Shown in pieces: positions 36,201 to 48,112 of a stretch of 64,000 nucleotides of DNA; position 1 is the first letter of the stretch, and every line of letters starts with the position of its first letter. The translations under genes were made by a program, and so were the position numbers. The notes under the pieces were generated by a model. It had not been told where the DNA came from and did not search any database. It was given only the letters and a program-made list of their open reading frames with translations. The DNA is from Chaenocephalus aceratus (taxonomy: Eukaryota > Chordata > Actinopteri > Perciformes > Channichthyidae): assembly GCA_023974075.1 (NCBI GenBank), contig JAMFTG010000130.1, positions 103,501 to 167,500 of the forward strand, given 5' to 3'.

Positions 36201-39200
36201 CGAGCCCTGGATCTTGAGTCGTGGCTGTGGTCCTGGATCATCGGTCCTGGATGGATATCCTCGTGGATTCATCTTCCTATTATACACACATGCATTTCCA
36301 AACATTTGGACTACCTATGTTGCAAATGTATTATCTTTTCAATTTACACACGGCATCTATTGCACGTCTGTCCGTCCTGGGAGAGGGATCCCTCCTCTGC
36401 TGCTCTCCCTGAGGTTTCTCCAATTTTTCCCTTTAAACTGTGGGTTTTCTCTGGAAGTGTTTCCTTGTACGATGTGAGGGTCTAAGGACAGAGGGTCTAA
36501 GGACAGAGGGTCTAAGGACAGAGGGTCTAAGGACAGAGGGTGTCGTATTGTCATACTGATATTCTGTACACACTGTGAAGACCACTGAGACAAATGTAAC
36601 ATTTGTGATATTGGGCTATAAAAATAAACATTGATTGATTGATTGATTGATTGAATCAACATGCTGCATAACAAGATAAACCATAACACCTCTATCAGCT
36701 GACGCCAACAGGCAGGAACAGGGAGACGAAACACAGAGAGCAGTTCAAGGCTGCAGGACTGTGCTCAGCGAGGGCAGCACAAACTGATAAACTGGGTCAA
36801 AGTTATGGGCCTATTTCCCCTACAAAGAAGCTCACTCGAAGTGTCCGTTGAACGCGGCCTTGTGGAGCGGCAGGTGTCCGGCGGTGCTGGGCAGGTTGGG
36901 GTCGGCTCCGTTGTCGAGCAGCAGCTGAATGCAGGCGGTGTTTCCTGATCCGGACGCGTCCAGCAGGATACTCTCACCGTTACAGGCCCGAGCGTTCACG
37001 CTGCTACCTGCAACAAGAGGGGATTGGACCTCAGGTGTGTAGGGGGGAAGTTAAGTTAATTTGTGCAAGTGTAATCATTGCTGTCGAAAACATTCTCACT
37101 GCCAACTCGTCAAGTAGATTAATCAGTGGCCCGACACTTCAAACTACAGTGCATTTGGTCCTTCTACAATGTCAGTTTGGTGGCGTAACCAGAGTTGGGT
37201 GTAACGCGTTACAAAGTAACGTCGGTAACGGAGTAGTGTAACGCGCTACTTTTATAATTCAGTGATCACACTACAGTTACTAACATCGCCCCGACACGCG
37301 TTACTTCGTTACTTTCTAAAATCAGTCATAATCAAACCTCAACAAACACCTGCAAAGAACACATGCTAAGGTGAAGCTAACGCACAGCTATTTGTTGTTT
37401 GTTTATATCATGGTCTGTTCTTCTTCTCTGTCTTCCGGTTGTTGCCTGTTTTGAATGACAAATACACACTACCGCCGCCTGCTGGTAAGGAGAGTTATTG
37501 CCACGCAGTTCGTACGTGCTCGGCTGAAGTCTTTGCGGTGTCTGGCTCCAGTGCAACACATGGCCAACACGCAGGAGAACACGCCGACGCAACAGCGTGA
37601 GCAGAGATAGACTGCGCAAAATATACAGATAGCAGGAGACAGAGGACAGCCACGGTCAGATAGCAGGAGACAGAGGACAGCCACGGTCAGATAGCAGGAG
37701 ACAGAGGACAGCCACGGTCAGATAGCAGGAGACAGAGGACAGCCACGGTCAGATAGCAGGAGACAGAGGACAGCCACGGTCAGATAGCAGGAGACAGAGG
37801 ACATCCACGGTCAGATAGCAGGAGACAGAGGACAGCCACGGTCAGATAGCAGGAGACAGAGGACAGCCACGGTCAGATAGCAGGAGACAGAGGACAGCCA
37901 CGGTCAGATAGCAGGAGACAGAGGACAGCCACGGTCAGATAGCAGGAGACAGAGGACAGCCACGGTCAGATAGCAGGAGACAGAGGACAGCCACGGTCAG
38001 ATAGCAGGAGACAGAGGACAGCCACGGTCAGATAGGAAAACATTCAGGATCTGGATCAGTCTTATGCGACAATGGAAACTGAACTAAAGAGAACATTTAA
38101 AACTTTAGCAGTCTGCGTGATCTGCCTGTAAAAGTAAAGTAAGGAGTAAAGTAACGAGTTACTTTATGTAGAGAGTAACGAAGTAGTGTAATATATTACT
38201 TTTTTAAAAAGTAATATGTAATATATTACTTTTTTTTTGTAACGACCCCATCTCTGGGCATAACGAATGTAGGTTTACTTGCTCAACAATGTTAGGATAA
38301 AGCAACTGCAGTACTGGATTAATTCAGTTAAAGATTGTGTTTTCAGCGGAAAAAATAAATAACTTTGAGTAGCTTTGGTGTTTGTTAAGAAACTGGTATT
38401 AATTCCATTAGATACTGTAAGTCAACTTTGACATCTTTTTGGCACCCCTGAGCAAACTCCTCCTTTATTAACATCCGTTCCTTTTGGCGTACATTAACGA
38501 CATTAACACGTTTACATTGTTACATCGTTATCCTAAAGCCTGGTTCTTCTTAACCACATACTAAAGATGCATTAGTGCGTGGGTATAGGAAACCGTGAGA
38601 ACTTCCCAATCATCAGTATTTAACAACTTTGGAGTCCTGATCAAAGGTTTTGGCTAATGCTAGCAAGTACTAAAAGACAGTCTGTCATTTCAATATTCCC
38701 ATATCTACCCATGTTGAATGAACCGTCTTCCCACGGTCTCTAAACCTGCCGTTAAGCTCTTCAGACTGACCACAGTTCAGCAGAATCTCGATGATGTGGT
38801 AGTGTGAATGCTCTGCAGCCACGGCGAGCGGCGTCCCCCCCGACACGTCCTTCTGGTTGACCTGGCCTCCGTTCCTCAGCAGCAGCATCAGGATGTCCAC
38901 GTTTCCCACCTTGGCCGCCTCGTGCATGGCGGTCCATTGCTTCCTGCACACCTGCTCCACCCAGGTGTCGTGAGCCACCAGCAGCTGCGTGATCTCCAGA
39001 GAGGCGGCCTTCACCGCTGGGAAGGAAGGAACATTTTTACTTCCAAATAACTTTTAACTAATGCTGTTGATGTATTGTGATTTTAAAAAGGTGTCTCTTA
39101 TCATCTGGCTGGGGACAACAGCTGGAAATGAGCAATGTTGGCTAAAGCTGTCGATGGGGACTGTCCACGACGCTATAAACAAATACACTCAACTAAATAT

Positions 39201-40046
39201 AGAAATGTGTGTTTTTACGGTTTAGCAAGACTGGGATTACTTTATTAATTTATACAATTGTTTTAATTGTAACAATGAACCTGATAATGTGTAGTGCAAA
39301 AGTTGAGGGACATGCCGAGAATAATCGCCAACTTCCATCGTACGGCGCTTTTTAGCCTCTTTTTCCAATGTTTTTCTGGCACCTTCTTTACATCAACATA
39401 GCCGGTACTCTGGCACTACCCTCAGGACAACTTTTTGAATTAACACCACAAGACGTTTTCCAATAACAAAGATCCCCAATTGTCCCTCGACTTAGCAACC
39501 AACAAACCCCAGAGGACTACTTTTTGTTATTTTCACATATTTATCCTATGTTTTCAAACCAACCAACCAACCAACCAACCAACCAACCAACCAACCAACC
39601 CAACCAACCAACCAACAACCAACCAACCAACCAACCAACCAACCAACCAACCAACCAACCAGCAAACCAAGCAAGCAGTCAGTTAATTTGCTCCAAATGA
39701 CTTTATATTATTCTTCTGTGCTTTGATAAACGATTTTCTTTGATTTCCAATGTATCGGGGTCTTGGGGGACCCCAGTCAAGATCCCCTAACGCAGCCTAT
39801 GGTTTTATAATGTGTTTATTTTCAGATAACATTATGGATGTTTAAATTCGTGTGTCCCCCCCCCCCCCCCCCGTGTTACCCAGCAGCAGCGGGGACTCGT
39901 TCCTGGTGTTGGTGTTGTGAGGTGATGCCCCGTGCTCCAGAAGGTTCTTCACGTTCTGCACCAGCCCGGCTGTCACTGCCAGAGTCAGCGCCGTCTCCCC
40001 CCCCCCCGCCGTCCTCTCCTCCAGGCTGAGTCCCTGAGCTGTCACT

Positions 40047-40099
<53 letters not shown>

Positions 40100-43000
40100 G
40101 CTGGATGAAGATAGGCAGCATCATTTCGTAGTTGTGTGTCTCCCCTATATTGACATTCAACCCTAATGCGACCTGATGCTTCATCTTCTGCAACAGTCGT
40201 GCAGTGATGAGGATTTTTGTTGGCCGAACCAGAAATTAGCATCCTCCTGACTCCCTTGACAAAAGGTGCTGGGAAAACACTGAGTGTCCTCTTCCAGCAT
40301 GAAGAGCAGCATGCTAACAAAGCTATCAACTGTAGCTGTGAACATGACAGGATGTGTGATGACCTGAAGAGCATCAGGACTGTTTGAGGCAGATGATAGC
40401 TATGTGATGAACATGATGACTCAGCCTCTATGGAGAGAGAGACATCAAGCATGCTCATTTCTGACGTGGAGCTAATCTGAAGTAAACATTGAAGACTGCT
40501 TTCTATTCCTCCATCTTGTGACTGTGTGACTCCCTCTCTTGATATCAGCATGTGAAGGACACTGCTCAGGAACTAGTCTCTGTATGTGATGACTCCTTCC
40601 ATTCTGGAGAGGATCACAGACACACGGATCCTGAGCTGAGCATCACACATGTTGATTTGTATCCTTAAGTCATTGCTAGGTAAGCTGCCCTTATATATCT
40701 CCAGACTTCTGTCCTTTTATACTTGCTTTTTTAATACCAGACGAGCAGCAAATGGGATGCTTTTAAATGTTCCTTTGATGCAGTCAGAGCTTGGTAAAGC
40801 TGCAGTCTCCCACTATGCTCCCTTTCTATGGAATACGCTGCAAGTAAAACTTCGTCTCGAGGCGCTTCCTACTGTAAATGCTTGTAAAGGTCTGCTACGA
40901 TTAGCCCTTCATGAAACATGTAACTGTTTGACCTGATGCTATTGCTGATGTGAGTATGCTTCTTGCCAACTGCACAAATGGCCTTCCGTATTTATATTTT
41001 AATTGTATGTTTTTTTTGTTAATGCCCTTGTATTATGTTGAAACTTGTGTGCCGTGTTGGTCAGGACTCCCTGGAAGAAGAAGAATCTTGTATCTCCATG
41101 GGACATTCCTGGATAAATAAAGGATAAATAAAATTTAAAAAAGCTCAAGCCGGGGACCAGGGAGAGTTCTAACAAAACGTCAGTACGATTTTGGATTATT
41201 ACAGCAAATAATATCAGTGGCAAACAAACGTTTAAGATACTTACGTACACGTTTTGTTCAGCAGGGTCATCTCTACATATTAGCACCACTATTAGAAAAC
41301 TATGATCACATGACTTCACGTCAACGTCTTTTTAAATGAGTGATGTCATCTCCTCCCGTGAAATGTGTCAGGAGGTCATATTAAGTCTCCCAAGTCTGTC
41401 TGGATTGATGTGTCACTTCGCATCTGATTGATTTAGCTGCTCAACAGAACCTGTTCCAGCTTATAATAAAATATGTTTCAGAGGAATACAGAGATACAAA
41501 GCGGGTGTCTTTGCAAAATAGTAATTAAAGTTACTAGTCACTTTTCAAACTTGAGAAACTCTGAGGCTCTCCGGAGCTTTCCCCCTTTGAGTTATTACAG
41601 CACATTTACTGCTTGGTTCAGTCTCAGTGTTTCCAGCAAACCACCTCTGATAATCCCGCTGCTGCTCTGCTTCCCCAAAGTGATCAGGAATATGCTTGAA
41701 GGAAATTGCTTTTAGATTCTGATTTTCCAGTTCAGCTGAGCATATCATTGACAGCCGAGAAGACGAGTTCAGAAATAGTATTAAAAGGGGGTTATAATGT
41801 GAAAAACACTTCCTTCAGTGCTTGTGCACATGTGTGTGAGAGTGCCTACCAACCCACAGACTGTAAGGTTAAGATAACAGGCATTCTGTTTTTGTCTAAA
41901 CATGCAATTCGACAAGCAATTTAGATTTGGCTATATCGCATAAAGAGACAGAACTAGAAGAGGTGTTTAGACAGAGAGTACATACAAACAGGTATATTCA
42001 GTAAAACAGAGAAAATGTAGGGTTTTTTTAAACATTACAGGTGGGGTAGGTAAGTTTCAGAACCGGCTGGAGATACACTTTTTGTTATATTTCATGTAAT
42101 GCTCTTAACATCCCGATAGCAATGAATATCTGAAGTGCTTTGACAACAAATCCATAAAAAAAAATTAATCTGTAGAAAGCCGTAATAACTGTAAAAAGTA
42201 CAACCAATCCGTTTAGCTGGGCCGGCTAAAGTAACTGGATGGCCCTACCTGCCTGTCAGCCTCCATCGGGGCACAAACTTATCTCGTGCCCTCATTGGTC
42301 ATGTGCGCGTGCGTGTGTGTTGGAGGAGGGCTCTGTGAGGAAGTGGCAGATTTTTCTCCGGTTGTGTATTTTCAAATTCTAAGCGATCTCGAGCCGGTTT
42401 CTCAAACTTACCTACCCCACCTTTAAGTGTTTTCAAAATGTCCTAAAAAGTTTCAATGTGAAAATGACCACAAGTCCCATATAAAATGAAGTTAGGAGCC
42501 CCTTTGGCTGTTAAAAAAACAAATGGATTAAAAAGGCTCGACTGTATCATCCTTTTGTTGGTTTTCCCTTTCCTGTCGTGCGGCTTTTTGTGCATGTGCA
42601 GAGGCTAAATCCCAAAGACCCCCCCCCCCCCCCCACCCTTTGATATTGAATGAAAGGCCCATATACTGAAGAAATGTACCTACATTTTAGGACGGTGTGC
42701 AGAACCTCGGGGTCCGGCTGCATCGCGGCTCGATGGACGGGAAGCCAGCCGCGAGCGTCCGACTCTCTGAAGGCACAGATGTGTCTCAGCATTCCTCTGA
42801 GCATCAACACCTCACCTGGTCACCACGGCAACAGCACAGGTACAATGTGTTAATTGAAAACCCAGTTTCTTTAAACCACTTACTGCTCGGTCCCTGACAT
42901 GGATATAGAGAACAAAACAAAGCAATTCAAGGAATCACAAAGTGTGAACTCTTGTTTCCAACATGATGTATTAAAACAACAGTACAGACAATACAATAAA

Positions 43001-46000
43001 ATAACAAAACACAGTGGTTTAAAAAAGTTTTCTTTATACATCCTCCGATAATTCCCACACTCAACGACCGCCTACTCTCAGCCAGCTGCGGTTGTGTTTG
43101 CTCTGGTGAACACGGCACTATATAAATAATAGTTATACATGTGTTAATAATATACGTACCACTAAACTGGTGTCGAAAAGAAGACAGCATAACTGTATTG
43201 GTCGAGCACTCTGTTACGGGATGTGTATTTTGTAAATTGTGTACATTTTCTTTTGTAATGCTTCTTGGTAACATTAAGCTTCTTTGGCTTTTCGCACATC
43301 CCAACTCTGTGGGATGAACACAAGGATTCTGATTCTGACTCTATCATGATTTGCTCGTTAGCTAACAGGAGGCAGCCGTGTGATTTTAGTCACCATACAC
43401 GGCCTAAATTGACAAAGTGTATGACCTGCAGTGTACTAAGGAGACTGTGAGACTAAGTGTACATTTCCTGTTTTCTACCAATCACTATGCTTTTCCACCT
43501 TTCCCCTCGCGCCTCTCTGTTCATGTATCTCCCTCTCGCAGTTATGTTGTCGCCCTGCCAGCCTGAGTCCTGATGCCTGGCAGTCCTCCCTCCAGCTGCT
43601 CGCCCTGTGACCAGCGGACCAAACACAACAGTGTGTAACGCCGGAGGTATTTCCCTGTGTGATGCCGAGAGACATCCTTTACTCATGTAGAAGTTTAAAA
43701 ATACTCTGGTAAAAGTAGAAGTACTGACTAAACGTCTTTACTCAAGTAAAAGTAAAGAGGGCTTTGAAATGTACTTAAAGGGGACCTATCATGCAAAATG
43801 CACTTTGTGATGTCTGTTATACATAAACATGTGTCCCCGGTGCGTCGGGGAACTCACGCAGCGTCAGAAAATAAAACCCTCTCTCTTTTCCTCCCAAATC
43901 TTTTAAAAACGGGAACAAGGAGCGGATACAGATTCAATCCGAACTGACGTGTCCATCCGTGGTGACGTCGGAGGACCCACAGAAAGTTGCTATCAGAAAC
44001 AATGCCTGACGTGTTTTGGACGTCTTTGTTTACATTAGCTAGCCTCGCTAACGCTCAGAGCTAACCTGAACTGGAGAGCACGTGTTTAAAAAGCAGGAAA
44101 TACAAAAGGAACTCACCTCGTGATAAACCCGCAAGAGAAAAAGCGTTTGAGCTCCATACTGTTTCAGAAATAATCCTTGATGTGGTTTAAACAGGATGGC
44201 GTTTTATCACAGCAGAATTTAACTTTATCTCCGGTAGAATTCTGATCAGGCATTAGCTCCGCCTCCTCTTCTTTTCTTTTCAAGCTAAGGACACAGAATC
44301 TGCGTTTCTCTAACAGGGCTGCAAAGGGGGATCAAGGGGGTTTGAGAAGTATGAGGCATGGCTACAACTGTTTACATCTGTTTGGTGTTTTGAAAAAAAA
44401 ACTTCACAGACATGTTTTATATAGGTATGGTCCTACAATATATGTTTCAAATATAGCATGATACTGTAGATCCACTTTAAGTAAAAAGTACCCATAGCTA
44501 GCAGCTGCTTTAAAGAGTACCTGACCTCCCTTTATATCAATAGAACAATGATGTCATTGTTAGCTAATGAATGTCTCCATGCTGAACAACGGCAACATGA
44601 CAACGTTTCCATTGGTCCCTCTTCTTTAGAGAAGACCAGGAAGTGATGGATACACGGATCGTGTTCCAACCAATAGGCACGCAGTGACTCTAAAGAATAA
44701 TGACCACGCACCAACACACATTCAGACTAAAGGAACCAGCTGTTTGGGAATGAAGAGAAGTAGAAAGTACAGGTATTTGGGTTCAACATGTAAGAAGTAG
44801 AAAGTACAGGTGTATGAGAGTTACAGGTATTTGAGTTCAACATGTAAGAAGTAGAAAGTACAGGTATTTGAGTTCAACATGTAAGGAGTAGAAAGTACAG
44901 GTATTTGAGTTCAACATGTAAGAAGTAGAAAGTACAGGTATTTGAGAACATGTGAGAAGTAGAAAGTACAGGTATTTGAGTTCAAAGTAGAAAGAGTGAG
45001 AAGTAGAAAGTACAGGTATTTGAGTTCAACATGTGAGTAGAAAGTACAGGTATTTGAGTTCAACATGTAAGAAGTAGAAAGTACAGGTATTTGGTTCAAC
45101 ATGTAAGAAGTAGAAAGTACAGGTATTTGAGTTCAACATGTAAGAAGTAGAAAGTACAGGTATTGTGTTCAACATGTAAGAAGTAGAAAGTACAGGTATT
45201 TGTGTTCAACATGTAAGAAGTAGAAAGTACAGGTATTTGGTTCAACATGTGAGAAGTAGAAAGTACAGGTATTTGTGTTCAACATGTGAGAAGTAGAAAG
45301 TACAGTATTTGTGTTCAACATGTAGAAGTAGAAAGTACAGGTATTTGTGTTCAACATGTAAGAAGTAGAAGTACAGGTATTTGTGTTCAACATGTAAGAA
45401 GTAGAAAGTACAGGTATTTGTGTTCAACATGTAAGAAGTAGAAAGTACAGGTATTTGAGTTCAACATGTAAGAAGTAGAAAGTACAGGTATTTGGTTCAA
45501 CATGTGAGAAGTAGAAAGTACAGGTATTTGAGTTCAACATGTGAGAAGTAGAAAGTACAGGTATTTGAGTTCAACATGTAAGAAGTAGAAAGTACAGGTA
45601 TTTGAGTTCAACATGTAAGAAGTAGAAAGTACAGGTATTTGGTTCAACATGTAAGAAGTAGAAAGTACAGGTATTTGAGTTCAACATGTAAGAAGTAGAA
45701 AGTACAGGTATTTGTTCAACATGTAAGAAGTAGAAAGTACAGGTTTTGAGTTCAACATGTAAGAAGTAGAAAGTACAGGTATTTGAGTTCAACATGTAAG
45801 AAGTAGAAAGTACAGGTATTTGAGTTCAACATGTAAGAAGTAGAAAGTACAGGTATTTGGTTCAACATGTAAGAAGTAGAAAGTACAGGTATTTGAGTTC
45901 AACATGTAAGAAGTAGAAAGTACAGGTATTTGGTTCAACATGTAAGAAGTAGAAAGTACAGGTATTTGAGTTCAACATGTAAGAAGTAGAAAGTACAGGT

Positions 46001-48112
46001 ATTTGAGTTCAACATGTAAGAAGTAGAAAGTACAGGTATTTGAGTTCAACATGTAAGAAGTAGAAAGTACAGGTATTTGAGTTCAACATGTAAGAAGTAG
46101 AAAGTACAGGTATTTGAGTTCAACATGTAAGAAGTAGAAAGTACAGGTATTTGAGTTCAACATGTAAGAAGTAGAAAGTACAGGTATTTGAGTTCAACAT
46201 GTAAGAAGTAGAAAGTACAGGTATTTGAGTTCAACATGTAAGAAGTAGAAAGTACAGGTATTTGAGTTCAACATGTAAGAAGTGAAAGTACAGGTATTTG
46301 AGTTTCAACATGTAAGAAGTAGAAGTACAGGTATTGAGTTCAACATGTAAGAAGTAGAAAGTACAGGTATTTGAGTTCAACATGTAAGAAGTAGAAAGTA
46401 CAGGTATTTGAGTTCAACATGTAAGAAGTAGAAAGTACAGGTATTTGAGTTCAACATGTAAGAAGTAGAAAGTACAGGTATTTGTGTTCAACATGTAAGA
46501 AGTAAAAAGTACAGGTATTTGTGTTCAACATGTAAGAAGTAAAAAGTACAGGTATTTGAGTTCAACATGTAAGAAGTAGAAAGTACAGGTATTTGAGTTC
46601 AACATGTAAGAAGTAGAAAGTACAGGTATTTGAGTTCAACATGTAAGAAGTAGAAAGTACAGGTATTTGGGTTCAACATGTGAGAAGTAGAAAGTACAGG
46701 TATTTGGGTTCAACATGTGAGAAGTAGAAAGTACAGGTATTTGAGTTCAACATGTGAGAAGTAGAAAGTACAGGTATTTGAGTTCAACATGTAAGAAGTA
46801 GAAAGTACAGGTATTTGAGTTCAACATGTAAGAAGTAGAAAGTACAGGTATTTGGGTCCAACATGTAAGAAGTAGAAAGTACAGGTATTTGAGTTCAACA
46901 TGTAAGAAGTAGAAAGTACAGGTATTTGAGTTCAACATGTGAGAAGTAGAAAGTACAGGTATTTGAGTTCAACATGTAAGAAATAGAAAGTACAGGTATT
47001 TGAGTTCAACATGTAAGAAGTAGAAAGTACAGGTATTTGTGTTCAACATGTAAGAAGTAGAAAGTACAGGTATTTGAGTTCAACATGTAAGAAGTAGAAA
47101 GTACAGGTATTTGAGTTCAACATGTAAGAAGTAGAAAGTACAGGTATTTGAGTTCAACATGTAAGAAGTAGAAAGTACAGGTATTTGTGTTCAACATGTA
47201 AGAAGTAGAAAGTACAGGTATTTGAGTTCAACATGTAAGAAGTAGAAAGTACAGGTATTTGAGTTCAACATGTAAGAAGTAGAAAGTACAGATATTTGAG
47301 TTCAACATGTAAGAAGTAGAAAGTACAGGTATTTGGGTTCAACATGTAAGAAGTAGAAAGTACAGGTATTTGAGTTCAACATGTAGAAGTAGAAAGTACA
47401 GGTATTTGAGTTCAACATGTAAGAAGTAGAAAGTACAGGTATTTGAGTTCAACATGTAAGAAGTAGAAAGTACAGGTATTTGAGTTCAACATGTAAGAAG
47501 TAGAAAGTACAGGTATTTGAGTTCAACATGTAAGAAGTAGAAAGTACAGGTATTTGGGTTCAACATGTAAGAAGTAGAAAGTACAGGTATTGAGTTCAAC
47601 ATGTGAGAAGTAGAAAGTACAGGTATTTGTGTTCAACATGTAAGAAGTAGAAAGTACAGGTATTTGAGTTCATCATGTAAGAAGTAGAAAGTACAGGTAT
47701 TTGAGTTCAACATGTAAGAAGTAGAAAGTACAAGTATTTGGGTTCAAAATGTAAGAAGTAGAAAGTACAGGTATTTGTGTTCAACATGTAAGAAGTAGAA
47801 AGTACAGGTATAATAGGTACAGTAACGAAGTATTTGTACTCAACCCACCTTGCTCGATGGCAGCCAGGACTCTCAGGTTCTCATCCGTCGGTGCTTCTAA
47901 ACTAACAGTGAGGAGCAGACGATGCAAAGGGAAGTCAGCTGGGTTTGATCAAATTATAATTTTGTATGTTTTGGGACGGATAGTGAAATCTCGATGTGTG
48001 TTTCATACCTTGCTGCAGATTTCAGAAAGGCCTCCAGGCAGGAGTCTTGAATGCTGAGCTGGAGGATGCAGTCACTGAGGCCCTCGTCACCATATTCTTC
48101 ATCAGTGTTCAT
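33212..48112 (-). CDS. asb15: Ankyrin repeat and SOCS box protein 15, paralogue B
   Basis: Nine coding exons: 48112-48009, 47901-47849, 42815-42684, 40044-39880, 39016-38771, 37007-36836, 35514-34989, 34743-34590 and 33387-33212. Frames close to give 575 aa. Exons 5, 6 and 8 are exactly as long as those of paralogue A (246, 172 and 154 nt), which confirms the tandem duplication. N-terminal [14 protein letters not shown] with [10 protein letters not shown] is the ASB15 leader. Ankyrin motifs include [27 protein letters not shown] and [14 protein letters not shown]. The C-terminus ([15 protein letters not shown] ... [15 protein letters not shown]) is a SOCS box closer to mammalian ASB15 than that of paralogue A. 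Its role is presumably the same Cullin-RING adaptor function. Oddities: an 11-base G run codes three glycines in exon 4; (TG)n stands at the exon 4 acceptor; and a transposon abuts the donor of exon 2. Confidence 0.92.
33980..34556. mobile_element. hAT-like non-autonomous element in asb15-B intron 8
   Basis: TIRs TAGGGGTGGGCGATATGACG ... AATATCGCCCACCCCTA with perfect 8-bp duplications CTCCAGCC (33972-33979, 34557-34564). Subterminal TATCGTGATA repeats occur at both ends. No coding capacity. Confidence 0.9.
35770..36652 (+). mobile_element. Non-LTR retrotransposon 3' end (L2/Rex1-like) in asb15-B intron 6
   Basis: The plus frame near 35775-35960 carries the C-terminal reverse-transcriptase-region signature [18 protein letters not shown], broken by a frameshift near 35945. 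It is followed by a long 3' UTR, four copies of a 16-bp unit, and a (TTGA)n tail at 36630-36652. The 5' part is missing. Confidence 0.7.
36479..36542. repeat. 16-bp tandem repeat in a LINE 3' UTR
   Basis: Four copies of GTCTAAGGACAGAGGG. The same unit recurs at 56279-56350 in another LINE 3' end, so it belongs to that LINE family. Confidence 0.85.
37190..38256 (+). mobile_element. hAT-like element with internal satellite in asb15-B intron 5
   Basis: Termini CAGAGTTGGGTGTAACGCG ... GTAACGACCCCATCTCTG are inverted, and 8-bp duplications GGCGTAAC / GGCATAAC (37182-37189, 38257-38264) differ at one base. Subterminal GTAACGCGTTAC-type motifs occur at both ends. The interior is a 31-bp array. The TIR resembles that of the copy A-E family (CAGAGNTGGG). 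Confidence 0.85.
37620..38034. repeat. 31-bp minisatellite, about 13 copies
   Basis: Unit TCAGATAGCAGGAGACAGAG plus GACAGCCACGG, nearly homogeneous (one GACATCCACGG variant). Lies wholly inside the hAT-like element. Confidence 0.95.
38257..38770. other. asb15-B intron 5 remainder
   Basis: No further element or exon seen in this stretch before exon 5 (38771-39016). Confidence 0.4.
39557..39662. repeat. (CCAA)n microsatellite
   Basis: About 25 CCAA/ACCA units with two single-base interruptions, in asb15-B intron 4. Confidence 0.9.
39855..39872. repeat. asb15: G-run next to the exon 4 donor of asb15-B
   Basis: Seventeen C on the plus strand give a G17 run that begins 7-8 nt after the donor GTAACACG on the gene strand. 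G-runs close to a donor commonly act as intronic splicing enhancers. A similar run lies 50-65 nt after exon 3 (42619-42634). Confidence 0.7.
40045..40096. repeat. (CA)n at the asb15-B exon 4 acceptor
   Basis: On the gene strand about 24 TG units run directly into TCAG|TGACAG, replacing a normal pyrimidine tract. Confidence 0.9.
40272..41165. repeat. Dispersed repeat, copy 2, split by a LINE fragment
   Basis: 40272-40635 and 41141-41165 together match 1783-2163 closely. The junction GAT-CCTGAG / AAGCCGGGGAC is continuous in copy 1, so the intervening piece is a later insertion. Confidence 0.75.
40636..41140 (+). mobile_element. L2-like LINE 3' fragment
   Basis: A frame at 40649-40936 ends with the L2-type C-terminal reverse transcriptase motif ([20 protein letters not shown]). 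It is followed by GGATAAATAAAGGATAAATA, the usual L2 tail. 5'-truncated, in asb15-B intron 3. Confidence 0.8.
42039..42422. mobile_element. TTAA-type MITE, copy 2 (inverted)
   Basis: AGGTGGGGTAGGTAAGTTTC ... AACTTACCTACCCCACCT, reverse-complement of copies 1 and 3. TTAA follows at 42423-42426; the left target has mutated to TTAC. Confidence 0.8.
43779..44476. mobile_element. TTAA-type non-autonomous element nested in copy D
   Basis: Starts AGGGGACCTATCATGC and ends GCATGATACTGTAGATCCACT, with TTAA on both sides (43775-43778, 44477-44480). Copies A-C lack it at the corresponding GTACTT-AGTAAAAAGTACCC site, giving an empty-site proof of insertion. Confidence 0.85.
44755..47812. repeat. 37-bp minisatellite, about 80 copies (reverse orientation)
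   Basis: The largest of the five arrays. Includes several units with single-base deletions (ATTTGGTTCAAC, CAGTATTTG) not seen in the other arrays, giving a less regular phase in 44760-45800. Confidence 0.95.

Larger units (their letters stand above)
43660..47850 (-). mobile_element. hAT-like satellite-bearing element, copy D (asb15-B intron 2)
   Basis: Inverted relative to copies A-C, so it is in sense with plus rather than with the gene. Left edge TCCTTTACTCATGTAGAAG is the family 3' end; right edge AGTAACGAAGTATTTGTACTC then AACCCACCTTG is the family 5' end with a small deletion. It carries about 80 copies of the 37-bp unit and a nested TTAA element. It ends on asb15-B exon 2. Confidence 0.8.
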
